In this document: positions 1 through 8,616 of the stretch, one piece after another
Layout: each line of letters starts with the position of its first letter
Numbering within the stretch: the first letter of the stretch is position 1
Source of the DNA: Sva-07 sp963698435
GTDB taxonomy: Bacteria > Actinomycetota > Acidimicrobiia > Acidimicrobiales > Ilumatobacteraceae
Reading direction: 5' to 3'
Assembly: GCA_963698435.1 (NCBI GenBank)
Contig: CAVOQV010000018.1
Span: 62,001-126,000 of the forward strand
DNA: 64,000 nt
The notes under the pieces: model-generated
Database searches by the model: none
Seen by the model: the letters and a program-made list of their open reading frames with translations, nothing else
Told to the model about the DNA's origin: nothing
Translations under genes and position numbers: made by a program

Positions 1-2
1 GC

Positions 3-2195
3 TTCAAGCCCGTCGGCTACCTGCAGACGGCGAGCAACCCGGATCGGATGCACAAGTTGCGGCGGGAGGCCGATTTCCTCCGGCTCATGGGGATCGAGCG
101 CGAGGAGGTCTCCGCGAGCGAAGTCGCCGGGCTGTGGCCCCACATCGATCCCAGCGGTGTGATCGGCGGGTTCTTCACGGCGAGCGAGGGACGTGCGGAC
201 CCGTACAACGTGGCGATGTCGCTGGCGGCCGGCGCGCGGGCGCGCGGCGTCCGCATCGTGCAGGGGGCGCCCGTCACCGGGATCGAACGAGACGCCGGAC
301 GGGTGACGGGCGTCGTCACCGAACGGGGCACGATCGAAGCGGAGTACGTCGTCAACTGTGCCGGGATGTGGGCGCGCCAGGTCGGCGCGATGGCAGGTGT
401 CTCGGTGCCGCTCCAGGCGATCGAGCACGCCTACCTGATCACCGAGCCGTTCGACGGTGTCTCGCCCGACCTTCCGATCTTCGAGGATCCCGACCGCTTC
501 GCGTACTACCGCGAGGAGACCGGTGGCCTGATGGTCGGGCTCTTCGAGCCGGTCGCAGCGCCGTGGTCGACCGACCGGATCCCCGACGACTTCAGCTTCG
601 GTGAGATCCCGTCGAACTGGGATCGGCTCGCCCCGTTTCTCGAGTATGCGATGGAGATCCTGCCGGGCCTCGCCGACGTCGGTGTCCGCAAGCTCTTCAC
701 CGGTCCGGAGAGTTTCACGCCGGACAACGGGTTCCTGATGGGTGAGGCGCCCGAACTCGAGGGGTTCTTCGTGGCGGCCGGCTTCAACTCGCTCGGGATC
801 CTCACCGGCGGCGGAGCGGGTTCGATCATGGCGAGTTGGATCGTGGACGGCGAGCCGCCGGTCGACGTGACCGGCGTCGACATCGCGCGGCTCCAGCGTT
901 GGCAGACGAACCGCTCGTATCTCACCGAGCGGAGCGTCGAGCTGCTGGGCCGACTCCACTCGACGGGCTCGTGGCCGTACTCCCAGCCGAGCACGGCGCG
1001 TGGTGTCCGTCGGTCACCGCTCCACGACCGACTGGTGGCGGCGGGTGCCCGGTTCGCCGAGTCGTCCGGGTGGGAGAACGCATCGTACTTCGCGCCGATC
1101 GACGCCGAGATCGAGTTCCGGTACACCTATGGCCGCCCCGATTGGTACGGGTACCACGCTGCCGAACATCACTCGGTACGGGACGCGGTGGGCCTGTTCG
1201 ACATGTCGGCGATGTCGAAGTTCCTCGTGCAGGGACCCGACGCCGAGTCGGTGCTGAACCGGTTGTCGGGCAACGACGTCGCGGTGCCGGTGGGTCGCTG
1301 CGTGTACACCCAGTGGATGAACCAGCGCGGCGGGGTGATGGCTGACGTGACGATCACCCGCCTGGCCGACGATCGGTTCCAGGTGGTCGCGGCGGAGGCA
1401 TTCCACCGGCGGGTCGAATCGATGCTGGTTCGTGCCATCGGCGACGGCTCGAGTGCCCACGTCACCGACGTCACGTCGGGCCTGGCACTTCTCAGCGTGC
1501 AGGGTCCCAACTCGCGGGATCTGCTCGGCGAGCTGACGACGGCCGACTTGTCGAACGCTGCGTTCCCGTACCTGACGGCGCAGGAGATCGACCTCGATCA
1601 CGCGAGGGCGCTCGCCGTCCGGATGAGTTTCGTGGGTGAGCTGGGGTGGGAGCTGTTCGTACCGACCGAGTTCTCCGCCGGCGTGTACGACCGGGTCATG
1701 GCGATCGGCGCTGCGCACGGCCTCGCCCATGCCGGCATGGCCACCCTCGAGAGCACCCGCACCGAGGCCGGCCGGCTCGACTACGGGCTCGACATGGAGA
1801 ACTCCGATTCTCCGCTCGAGGCCGGGTTGAAGTTCGCGGTCGACTTCGACAAGCCGGGCGGTTTCGTCGGTCGGGAGGCCTTGCTGGCCCAGTACGAGCA
1901 GCGGCCGTACCGCAACCGGTTGGTGCAGTTCCTGCTCGACGACCCCGAACCCCTGCTCCACGGTGAGGAGCCGATCCTGCTCGATGGCGTCCCCGTCGGG
2001 TACATCCGATCGGGTGCCTACGGGCACACGCTCGGTGGAGCGATGGGGTTCGGCTACGTCGAGCACGCCGACGGTGTGTCCGGCGACCTCGTACGCGGTG
2101 GCAACTTCGAGATCGTCGTGGCCGGCGAACGGTTCGTGGCGCGGGCCTCGCTGCAGTCGATGTACGACCCGACGAATGACCGTGTGCGGATGTGA
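3..2195 (+). CDS. Dimethylglycine/sarcosine dehydrogenase-like FAD oxidoreductase with GcvT domain (5' end cut by window)
   Basis: The reading frame is already open at base 3, so the true start and the N-terminal FAD-binding motif lie upstream of the window. The N-terminal part (about 280 residues) looks like the substrate half of a D-amino-acid-oxidase (DAO) fold, with segments such as VVNCAGMWARQVG and GFNSLGILTGGGAG. From about residue 350 to the end it matches the aminomethyltransferase/GcvT fold, including VGLFDMSAMSKF, LLSVQGPNSRDLL, SFVGELGWELFVP and GLKFAVDFDKPGGFVGR. This DAO plus GcvT layout is that of dimethylglycine and sarcosine dehydrogenases, which oxidatively demethylate N-methyl amino acids and pass the C1 unit to tetrahydrofolate. 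The exact substrate cannot be read from the sequence. The gene ends 50 bases before a gene on the opposite strand. Confidence 0.85.
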   Translation, partial: FKPVGYLQTASNPDRMHKLRREADFLRLMGIEREEVSASEVAGLWPHIDPSGVIGGFFTASEGRADPYNVAMSLAAGARARGVRIVQGAPVTGIERDAGRVTGVVTERGTIEAEYVVNCAGMWARQVGAMAGVSVPLQAIEHAYLITEPFDGVSPDLPIFEDPDRFAYYREETGGLMVGLFEPVAAPWSTDRIPDDFSFGEIPSNWDRLAPFLEYAMEILPGLADVGVRKLFTGPESFTPDNGFLMGEAPELEGFFVAAGFNSLGILTGGGAGSIMASWIVDGEPPVDVTGVDIARLQRWQTNRSYLTERSVELLGRLHSTGSWPYSQPSTARGVRRSPLHDRLVAAGARFAESSGWENASYFAPIDAEIEFRYTYGRPDWYGYHAAEHHSVRDAVGLFDMSAMSKFLVQGPDAESVLNRLSGNDVAVPVGRCVYTQWMNQRGGVMADVTITRLADDRFQVVAAEAFHRRVESMLVRAIGDGSSAHVTDVTSGLALLSVQGPNSRDLLGELTTADLSNAAFPYLTAQEIDLDHARALAVRMSFVGELGWELFVPTEFSAGVYDRVMAIGAAHGLAHAGMATLESTRTEAGRLDYGLDMENSDSPLEAGLKFAVDFDKPGGFVGREALLAQYEQRPYRNRLVQFLLDDPEPLLHGEEPILLDGVPVGYIRSGAYGHTLGGAMGFGYVEHADGVSGDLVRGGNFEIVVAGERFVARASLQSMYDPTNDRVRM

Positions 2196-2245
2196 ACGGG
2201 TGATCGGCCGGAGCGGCGACGAGCCCTCCGATGCTTGGCGATGCG

Positions 2246-2683
2246 TCAGTCGCTGGATCCCACCGACGCGACGGACGCGACCGATGGTGCCGACTCGACC
2301 GATGCGACGGACGCGACCGATGGCGCGGACTCGACCGATGCGACGGACGCGACCGATTCGACAGAGGCGACCGATGGCGCGGACTCGACCGATGCGACGG
2401 ACGCGACCGATGGTGCCGACGGGACCGACTCGACGGACGTGACCTCGGCGGCAACGCTCGTCGTGGACGACGTTTCGGTGGCCGACTCCACGATGACCGG
2501 CGCTGACGGACGAGCCGGTTCCACGGAGACGGGCTGCGTCGTGGTCGTGGTCGTGCTCGTCGTGGTGTCGGTGTCGTCGGTGCCGGTCGCTTCGTCGGCA
2601 AGCACGAACCCTCCTGCGCCGACCATGCCCGCCGACGCTCCGGCGATCGCAGCGACTTTCCAGTTGATCCGTTGTGACCTCAC
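2246..2683 (-). CDS. Small single-pass membrane protein with Ser/Val/Ala-rich tandem repeats
   Basis: 145 residues from a GTG start. The start is chosen because GAGGAG lies 6 bases upstream. A short cationic N-terminus (RSQRINWK) precedes one hydrophobic segment, VAAIAGASAGMVGAGGFVLA (about residues 9-28). The rest is predicted to be outside the membrane: a Thr/Asp-rich stretch (about 32-50), a Ser/Thr/Val/Pro region, then a C-terminal array of 12-residue repeats of the type VASVASVESAPS, which matches the DNA repeat at 2262-2438. No enzyme domain is visible. It could be a surface stalk or linker protein, which is inference. The + strand is also open through the repeat, but that frame has no ribosome-binding site and no sensible topology. 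Nothing else is seen in the 137 bases upstream. Confidence 0.6.
   Translation of the reverse strand: MRSQRINWKVAAIAGASAGMVGAGGFVLADEATGTDDTDTTTSTTTTTTQPVSVEPARPSAPVIVESATETSSTTSVAAEVTSVESVPSAPSVASVASVESAPSVASVESVASVASVESAPSVASVASVESAPSVASVASVGSSD
2262..2438. repeat. 36-bp tandem repeat array inside coding DNA
   Basis: Near-identical 36-bp units start at about 2275 and 2311. A 54-bp variant unit starts at about 2347 and a further 36-bp unit at about 2401. Each is built from 9-bp subunits such as GACGCGACC, GATGCGACG and GACTCGACC. The unit length is a multiple of three, so copy-number change would preserve the reading frame of the membrane-protein gene that contains it. Confidence 0.85.
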
Positions 2684-2820
2684 GTTGCGCTCCTCGATTG
2701 AGTGGTCGTGCCCTCGCTGTGCGTGGTCGAAGGGTAGGGGGATTTTCGGCTTCATCGCCTGTTGGACGAGCCTGAGACCACGTTCTTGATGATGTCTGGA
2801 CGATCTCGAAGTCGGCTCGG

Positions 2821-4080
2821 TCACGCCGTGGCCAGCACGTCGTCGATCAGGTCGAGGACGGTGATCGCCTGTCGCTGCCAGCCGTCTGCCTGTGCCCGGA
2901 ATGGGCTCGTCGCCAGCCCGGCGAGCACCGCTGCCGACCCGACCGCAACGGTGGTTGTCGGTACCAGGTCGGCTGCTGCGGCGGCCAGTTCGTCGGCATA
3001 TCGGTGCAGCCTGCTCGCGTTCGTCGCGGTGAGCGCTCGGTACCGCAGGTGGGCGACGGGGACGGCGATGTCGTCGACCCGGTCGCCGACACCGCATTCG
3101 TCGATGTCGAGCAGGCCGACGATCTCGTGACCGGCGACGATGAGCTGGCGCTCGTGGAGGTCACCGTGGACGAACGTCGGCGCTCGCAACGTGGCATCGT
3201 CGAGCGAGCGCTGCAGCTGGTCACCAAGGCGGGAGAGCCGATCGCGCTCCGACGGGAGCACCGATGCCAACAGCGCCACGTGGTGTGGGCCGTCCCGGAG
3301 GCGGTGGCGCATCGCCACCAGATCGTCGGCGTCAACCGTTCCGAGGCGACGGATCAGGTCGACGAACGCGGCCGGCGCGGGCCACGTGCGCGCGTCGGAT
3401 TTCACGAGATCGCGAAGTGTCGGCCCTCGGAGTTCGGCCATGACGACGAGCCCGGCGTCGATGTCGTGGCCGACGATCTCGGGAACCGGAAACCCGTGCT
3501 CGGCGAGTACCTCGTGGCGGCGGACGATGCCGGCAGCTTCCCCCGGACGGACCAACTTGGCGTACCAGGCGGTGTCGCCGGCATCGATCCGCAGGACGGC
3601 CCGTTCGGTCGGCCGATACGCGATCACTGTCGTCGATGGACTGATCGATGACGCGATGCCGTGATCGGCGAGCACGGCGGTGGTCAACCGTGCGACGCGC
3701 TCGAGGGCCGGCAGGGCGGGATCGAACGGCCACCGCCACACGCCGACGATGAGCTCGGTGTCGTCAGAGGAGGCGGTCACGGGGATGGTGCCATGGGGTG
3801 CACCGTCGCGGGTCGTGCCCGCGTAGAGCGTCTCGCGTCGCGGCGTCCCGTCGCCCCAGTCGATCTCGCTGCGGTAGCGCGCGACCAGGTCGTTGCCTGG
3901 TCGGTAGTGGACCTGGCTGCACCTGAACGAAACGAGCGTGCCGCCGGCGTGCTCGATCGCAGGCCGCAGGACGTCGCCCGCGAACTCACCCGTCAGGTGG
4001 GCCGCTGCCGGCAGAAGCGGGTCGTCGATCCCCATCGTTCGATGATGCCGTGCGATGGATCGCGAAGCACGCTCCGACAT
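2821..4080 (-). CDS. Phosphotransferase of the aminoglycoside/choline kinase (APH) superfamily
   Basis: About 419 residues from the ATG at 4080; an ATG at 4035 is also possible. The C-terminal half carries the kinase-like catalytic loop HGDLHERQL followed by LLDIDECG, the second metal-binding Asp motif, as in APH-family small-molecule kinases. The usual Asn after HGD is Gln here (HGDLHERQ). The N-terminal half has a poor match to the nucleotide loop but ends in a kinase-like strand (AVLRIDAGDTAWYAKLV). The substrate is unknown; nothing points specifically to antibiotic resistance. The gene lies on the same strand as another kinase-fold gene at 4615-5502 but is separated from it by more than 500 bases holding a dispersed repeat. 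An upstream in-frame TTG inside that repeat would extend the protein, but homologues would not be expected to carry that extension. Confidence 0.8.
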   Translation of the reverse strand: MSERASRSIARHHRTMGIDDPLLPAAAHLTGEFAGDVLRPAIEHAGGTLVSFRCSQVHYRPGNDLVARYRSEIDWGDGTPRRETLYAGTTRDGAPHGTIPVTASSDDTELIVGVWRWPFDPALPALERVARLTTAVLADHGIASSISPSTTVIAYRPTERAVLRIDAGDTAWYAKLVRPGEAAGIVRRHEVLAEHGFPVPEIVGHDIDAGLVVMAELRGPTLRDLVKSDARTWPAPAAFVDLIRRLGTVDADDLVAMRHRLRDGPHHVALLASVLPSERDRLSRLGDQLQRSLDDATLRAPTFVHGDLHERQLIVAGHEIVGLLDIDECGVGDRVDDIAVPVAHLRYRALTATNASRLHRYADELAAAAADLVPTTTVAVGSAAVLAGLATSPFRAQADGWQRQAITVLDLIDDVLATA

Positions 4081-4111
4081 GGGGGATTCCCGGTCGACGT
4101 GCGGCGTCTTC

Positions 4112-4305
4112 GACGGAGGGTCGGCGCGTTCGGTTGCGGGCCCGACGATGGCCAACCGCAATCCGGCGCAGACGGTTCAACGGGTCTTCTCCCGCGAATC
4201 GCGCCGGTCCCGCCTCTCTGAGGCTGGCGCGACGTCCCCATTGGACCTGGCCGTTGACGTGCTGGCGGACTCGCCGGGAACGAATTTCGCTGATGCGGGA
4301 ACGCG
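4112..4305 (+). repeat. Dispersed tRNA-leader-like module, copy A
   Basis: Bases 4112-4219 align with 9017-9123 and with the 5' flank of tRNA-Lys (16286-16394). Bases 4220-4305 continue to match only the copy at 9124-9208. Conserved features are a degenerate box GACGAT (TACGAT in the other two copies), a perfect 7-bp stem CCGGCGC (4163-4169) / GCGCCGG (4201-4207) with an inner hairpin CGGG/CCCG, then GCCTCTCT, the first eight bases of tRNA-Lys. Here GCCTC-TCT-GAGGC folds into a hairpin and no tRNA follows. The module sits in the 534-base gap between two minus-strand genes, so it is not the leader of a coding gene. Confidence 0.75.
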
Positions 4306-4386
4306 GTGTGCTGGATCGGTCACCCTGGGCTTCGTGCCCTGGGTCGCTCATCGACCGACAGCTGAGCCGGGCACCGAGCTCCAGCC

Positions 4387-4561
4387 TCAGCCGAGCGCTG
4401 CGGCAACCTGCTTCATGGAAGCGCAACGGACGTCGCCGGTGGTCCGATCGAGAGCCGTGAGCCATTCGAGGTGGTCGTTGCCACCGCCCCGAATGGCTTC
4501 GGTCTCGAGTCGAACGCCGATCCTCGGCGGCGAGGATCCTCCCGACCAGTTTCTCGGACAT
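4387..4561 (-). pseudogene. Possible remnant of a small protein gene, frameshifted
   Basis: An ATG at 4561 starts MSEKLVGRILAAE. After a +1 shift near 4521-4535 the next frame reads sensibly to a stop at 4387, with IGVRLETEAI, NDHLEWLTALDR and VRCASMKQVAAALG. The composite is about 58 residues. I do not recognise the family. There is no clear ribosome-binding site. It lies directly downstream of the kinase-fold gene at 4615-5502 on the same strand. The evidence is only protein-like residue patterning across two frames, so confidence is low. Apart from this and the dispersed repeat, I see nothing in 4081-4614. Confidence 0.25.
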
Positions 4562-4614
4562 CGAGGCGTCGAGCGACTCGCCGCGAACGAGCAGCGACCT
4601 CGACGAGGTGGTGA

Positions 4615-5502
4615 TCAGGTGTGGGGGTGGGACGGGAGGAGGAACGGGTACGCACGTCGACGCACGCGGCGCTGCCAGGTGCGATCGACGCGGCGGACCG
4701 CCTGGAGCGCACCCCAGGTGACCATGTCCAGCCGTCGGTCGCGGAGGATCTCCCCGTCGTCGAGCGTCGGCTCCACTCGTCCGTCGGCAGCCTCGACGAC
4801 GACCGGAACGAGATGATCGAGCCGTTCCCGGAGGAGGTTCGCAGCCAGGTCGAGCGCGACGACGCGCGGGTCGTGGTACCGGTCGATGATGCCGGGTACG
4901 ACGAACCTGCGGACCGCAGGCCGCAGGAGCCACGGCAGCGAGGCCAGGAAAACATCGGTGTCGAGTTCCGTGGCACCCTCGCCGTCACGCAGGAGCGGCG
5001 TGGTCACGTCGAGGTACACGACACGATCGTCGACGAGCGCCCAGTTCGAGAGCTGGGCGTCGAGCCCGAACCGGTCGTCGACGGATCCGAGCACCGCATC
5101 GACGATCCGTTCGAGCAGTCCTTGCCCGAGCTCGCGGTCTCGCCGGGCCACCGCCACGCCGAGCACGTCGGGCGGGAGGACGGGTTGCACGCAGTACAGC
5201 ACGGTCTGTCCGGCGTCTCCGGCGACGCTGCGGACCGTGGTGTCGACGACGTCGATCCCGCGTTCGGTCAGAGCGCCGAGGTACCGCTCGATCGTCGCTG
5301 CATACCGTTCGGCGGCCTCGGAGTCAGTGAACGGTGGAAGCCGCTTGCACGCCCACGACCGGTCCTCGCCGCCGGCCAACACGAGCGAGATCTCCCCCTC
5401 TCCGAGCAAGGTCAGTCGGGAGGCGTCCCCGGTGGTGAGTGCGGTGAGCACGTCGCGCTCCAACGCCTCCAGCTCTGTGTCGGTGATCGGTTCCCGGTTC
5501 AT
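4615..5502 (-). CDS. Protein of unknown function with a kinase-like fold
   Basis: 295 residues. Residues 33-60 read LLGEGEISLVLAGG...WACKRLPP, which resembles a glycine-rich nucleotide loop followed by the ATP-binding lysine strand of kinase folds. Around residue 155, QLSNWALVDDRVVYLDVTTP resembles a catalytic-loop Asn plus metal-binding Asp strand. The usual HxD catalytic aspartate is not obvious, so activity is uncertain. The gene begins 28 bases after the aminotransferase stop on the same strand and is probably the third gene of the operon 7983 to 4615. Its substrate could therefore be related to that of the peptidase/aminotransferase pair, which is inference only. Confidence 0.55.
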   Translation of the reverse strand: MNREPITDTELEALERDVLTALTTGDASRLTLLGEGEISLVLAGGEDRSWACKRLPPFTDSEAAERYAATIERYLGALTERGIDVVDTTVRSVAGDAGQTVLYCVQPVLPPDVLGVAVARRDRELGQGLLERIVDAVLGSVDDRFGLDAQLSNWALVDDRVVYLDVTTPLLRDGEGATELDTDVFLASLPWLLRPAVRRFVVPGIIDRYHDPRVVALDLAANLLRERLDHLVPVVVEAADGRVEPTLDDGEILRDRRLDMVTWGALQAVRRVDRTWQRRVRRRAYPFLLPSHPHT

Positions 5503-5530
5503 GCCGCAACGCTGCGCACAGGATGGTGCA

Positions 5531-6757
5531 TCATCTCAACGCCGATCTCACGATCCGGATGATGTCGTCCGCTTCGTCGTCGGAGATGGTCAGCGGTGGC
5601 AGGAGCTGGAGGACCGACGTGTCGTTGTTCGCGAACACGGCGAAGACCCCGGCCTCGATCACCGCCCGGGCCGCGAGCATCGCGTCGCCCTCGTTCTGCA
5701 GCTTGAGTCCCATGAACAGGCCTCGCCGGCGCAGCTCGCCGCCGACCCCGGTGAGCCCGCGCTCGAAGCGCTCGCCGAGTTCGACGACCCGGTCCAGGAA
5801 GCCCGGCGCTTCGATGACGTCGAGCACCGCCAACGCCGCGACACAACCGAGTTCGGCGCCACCGAACGTGGAGATGTGCACGAACGGATGGTCGACGAAG
5901 AACGCGTGGAGTTCGGCCGTCATGAGCGTGGCCGTGATCGGATAGACGCCCCCGCTCAGCCCTTTCCCGGTCACGACGATGTCGGGTTCGAGCCCCTCCT
6001 GCTGGAAGTACCACATCGTGCCGGTTCGGCCGAGGCCGGTCTGGACCTCGTCGAGCACGAAGCAGGCACCCCGCTCCCGACACAGCCGTTGCACCCCGGC
6101 GAGATAGCCGGGGCTCGGGATCGGCATGCCGAGCGTCGCCGGGATCGACTCGAGGATCACGGCAGCGGTCGTGTCCCCGACGACGTCGGCGAGGGCGTCG
6201 AGGTCGTCGAAGGGAACTTGGACGAATCCGGGGAGATTGGGGCCGAACGGATCCCGGTACTCGGGGTCGCCCGCCGCCATCGCCAGCCCGGTGTGACCGT
6301 GGTAGCCGCCGACGGCCGAGACGATCCCGCTGCGGCCGGTGTGCGCGCGGGCGACCTTGAGGGCGAGATCGATCGCCTCGCCGCCGGCGACGCCGAACAC
6401 GACGCCCGGGAGGAGGCCGTCGGTCGTTGCGACGAGACGCTCGGCGAGCTTCGCCCGCCAACCCGACACGAGGTGGTGGTTCCCGATGTCGAGCGCGTCG
6501 AGGGCGTCGCGCACCGCGTCGATGACGACTGGATGTCGATGCCCGAGGTTGAACACCCCGCCATTGCAGTGGCAGTTGTAGAGCCAGCGGCCGTCGAACG
6601 CGTTCCGGAACCGAGCGCCACTGCGCTCGCCCATCACGAGGTCGACGCCCAACGCCTCGAACGCCGCGACCTTGCCCGGGTTGACATGCGCTGCGAAGGC
6701 CGCAGCGGTCTCGCGGGACGTCGTGTACGGCTGATCGCCAGGCTTGGTGGTGTTCAT
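5531..6757 (-). CDS. Class III pyridoxal-phosphate aminotransferase
   Basis: 408 residues, close to normal family length. Recognisable class III features are the N-terminal FNLGHRHP substrate region, GGEAIDLALKVAR (phosphate-binding loop region), YHGHTG, LDEVQTGLGRTG with the cofactor-ring Asp, and VTGKGLSGG with the lysine that forms the Schiff base. The family includes acetylornithine, ornithine, 4-aminobutyrate and other omega-aminotransferases; the substrate cannot be chosen from sequence alone. The start ATG overlaps the stop of the upstream peptidase gene (ATGA, 6754-6757), implying translational coupling. Confidence 0.9.
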   Translation of the reverse strand: MNTTKPGDQPYTTSRETAAAFAAHVNPGKVAAFEALGVDLVMGERSGARFRNAFDGRWLYNCHCNGGVFNLGHRHPVVIDAVRDALDALDIGNHHLVSGWRAKLAERLVATTDGLLPGVVFGVAGGEAIDLALKVARAHTGRSGIVSAVGGYHGHTGLAMAAGDPEYRDPFGPNLPGFVQVPFDDLDALADVVGDTTAAVILESIPATLGMPIPSPGYLAGVQRLCRERGACFVLDEVQTGLGRTGTMWYFQQEGLEPDIVVTGKGLSGGVYPITATLMTAELHAFFVDHPFVHISTFGGAELGCVAALAVLDVIEAPGFLDRVVELGERFERGLTGVGGELRRRGLFMGLKLQNEGDAMLAARAVIEAGVFAVFANNDTSVLQLLPPLTISDDEADDIIRIVRSALR

Positions 6758-7983
6758 GATGCTCGTTCCGTGAGGTCGTGGGAGGGCGACGCCGGCAGAC
6801 CCGCCCGATCGTTGCGGACCCGCCAGTACCGACGAACCCAGGGTGGTCGGGTGTCGCCCACCTCGTCCAGCGCACTCGACCACACTGCATCGGTCCAGCC
6901 ACTCAGCAGTTCGTCCGCCTCGGCGAACGCGTCGTGCGGCCGGGGAGGGTCGAGCAGCCAGCGCGCCTCGACCTCGTCGCGAACTGGCGTGATCAGGGTG
7001 AGCAGACGTTCCGGATCTGTGAGCGCGCGCCGGTGGAGCAGTTCGTGGCGCCACCACGGGCAACGGGCATCGAACCGGTCGCGGGGCTCGGGCCCGAGGT
7101 CGAGTGGATCGTCGACTGCGACGGGCTTGAACAGCCCGGTGCAGGGTGCCGAGGTCGCCGTGCACCAGTGGCGTGCACCCTCGGGTGTCAGTTCGGCGAC
7201 CCATGAGGCGGTCGTCTGAGAGGCGGCGGCGAGGCCGCCGGCGTGCATGCACGGGGCCGCCATCGCGCCGTTGATCGGCGAGTAGCGAGGCCGGTCGCCG
7301 CCGTGGTCGCGGAGTACCGCCATCAGATCGCCCGGGCCCGTCGCTCGGGACGCGCCCTCCTCGGTGATCGCCCGGCGGGCCCGGCACCGCGACGCCCATG
7401 TCCGCACCCGCTGCGACCGTGTGTCGGCGAAGCCCGGAATCGTCAAGCCGTTGCTGATCGAACGCGCCCCCGACGTCACCTCCTCGACGGCCCACTCTCG
7501 GCCGGCGGTCTCGAGCACGTACGCCCCCCGATGATCCGCGATCAGGTAGCTGCTGTCGTAGGTGAAGCTGCGATGCTCGTGTCCACACCCTCCGCCCTGA
7601 CCGTGTCGGGTCAGCAATGCGACGATCACGTCGACGGCCGCCGCAGCAGTCGACGCCCGCTCGAGCGCGAGGCGAAGCAGGTCCATCCCGGTGAGGCCGA
7701 CCTCTTGCCGAGGGGCCGTCGTGAACACGGCCTCGTTGCCGATCGCGACTCCGTGCTCGTTCGTGCCCATCTCCGCACCCCACATCCAGAACGGGCGCGA
7801 CAGCAGGACGGCATGCGTCTCGGCGACCTGGTCGATCTCGACCCACGTGCACCGCACCCGAGTCCCCGGCGAGTAGCTGCGGGCTGGCTGCCAGTCGAGG
7901 AACTGGGCCTCGTTCGGATCCCGATCCGAGTTCTTCGCGAAGAGAACGCGGCCGTCGTCGACGACGACCATGGTGTCGCACAC
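6754..7983 (-). CDS. Secernin/peptidase C69-family N-terminal-nucleophile hydrolase
   Basis: 409 residues if translation starts at the GTG at 7983, which places the sequence V-CDTMVVVDDGRVLFAKNSDR at the very N-terminus. In C69 dipeptidases and secernins a Cys close to the N-terminus is the nucleophile exposed by processing, and CDT...AKNSDR is the family signature. An NEHGVAIGNEAVF segment follows as in the family. The upstream ribosome-binding site is poor (GGGAG is only one base away), so a start further upstream is possible. The gene is the first of an operon with the aminotransferase (4-base overlap) and the kinase-like gene, which suggests processing of a peptide or amino-acid derivative. 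Confidence 0.8.
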   Translation of the reverse strand: MCDTMVVVDDGRVLFAKNSDRDPNEAQFLDWQPARSYSPGTRVRCTWVEIDQVAETHAVLLSRPFWMWGAEMGTNEHGVAIGNEAVFTTAPRQEVGLTGMDLLRLALERASTAAAAVDVIVALLTRHGQGGGCGHEHRSFTYDSSYLIADHRGAYVLETAGREWAVEEVTSGARSISNGLTIPGFADTRSQRVRTWASRCRARRAITEEGASRATGPGDLMAVLRDHGGDRPRYSPINGAMAAPCMHAGGLAAASQTTASWVAELTPEGARHWCTATSAPCTGLFKPVAVDDPLDLGPEPRDRFDARCPWWRHELLHRRALTDPERLLTLITPVRDEVEARWLLDPPRPHDAFAEADELLSGWTDAVWSSALDEVGDTRPPWVRRYWRVRNDRAGLPASPSHDLTERAS

Positions 7984-8089
7984 GCTCCCACGGTAGTCCC
8001 CGGCGGTCCGACGCCCCTGGGGCCGGGCCCCGTCTTGGACCCCGGCGTCGTACCCGAATCTCGTCCGGCGCTGCATCCGGAGTCGTGGG

Positions 8090-8479
8090 TCAGGTTGTCC
8101 AGCCGTTCCTCGCCATCGGCTCGGGTCCGTTCAGGTGGTCTGGTAACGAGCCGCCGGCGTGCCGGGTCGTACACCGGCGCCGCATCAGCTCATCGCGGAT
8201 CTCGTCGAACTGTTCGATCGATGTCGCCCGAAACGCGAAATGGTCCAGTCGGCCCCGGCCGAAGATCGGAGTCTGCCGCGACGGCTCCTCGTTGCCGTCG
8301 ATCTGAAACAGGTTGATCCCCGACGTCGGGTCGATGCGCAGCACCACCATCTCGAGACCGTCCTCGAACAGTCCGCCCTCGACCGCTGCGCCGAACAGGT
8401 CTTCGTAGAAGGCGACGAAACGCGGGAGGTCGGCGGTCAGCACGGCGACGTGATCGAAACCTGCCGGCACCTGAACCAC
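8090..8479 (-). CDS. VOC-superfamily (glyoxalase/dioxygenase-like) protein, unusual C-terminus
   Basis: 129 residues. The N-terminal two thirds fit a vicinal-oxygen-chelate module: GFDHVAVLTADLPRFVAFYEDLFG opens the first beta-alpha-beta unit and RLDHFAFRATSIEQFDEIRDELM opens the second. The last 30 residues (RRRCTTRHAGG and on) do not resemble the usual closing strands with their metal-ligand Glu. Either the protein is truncated or a frameshift lies near 8180; neither other frame gave a convincing family ending. Activity cannot be predicted. The gene stands alone between the C69 gene and cutA. Confidence 0.65.
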   Translation of the reverse strand: MVQVPAGFDHVAVLTADLPRFVAFYEDLFGAAVEGGLFEDGLEMVVLRIDPTSGINLFQIDGNEEPSRQTPIFGRGRLDHFAFRATSIEQFDEIRDELMRRRCTTRHAGGSLPDHLNGPEPMARNGWTT

Positions 8480-8616
8480 CCTCGTGGAAGATCGACATCG
8501 CGACGCCGTCCGGATCAGCAGAGTTCAGGATCGCCCCAGTCGGGATGTCGATGCGGCCCGAGTGTGCAACTTCGGCGGCATCCAGCCGCCCGGCCCACGC
8601 GTCGCCCGAGCTGTGG

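Noticed and set aside
2235..2789. Open + strand frame with Asp/Ala/Thr repeats and a Val-rich run
   Set aside because: The opposite strand has GAGGAG before a GTG, a proper TM helix and extracellular-type repeats. The + frame is a by-product of the 9-bp periodic repeat.
8090..8479. Frameshift restoring a normal VOC C-terminus
   Set aside because: Neither alternative frame near 8180 gives recognisable closing strands or a metal-ligand Glu, so truncation could not be distinguished from a shift.
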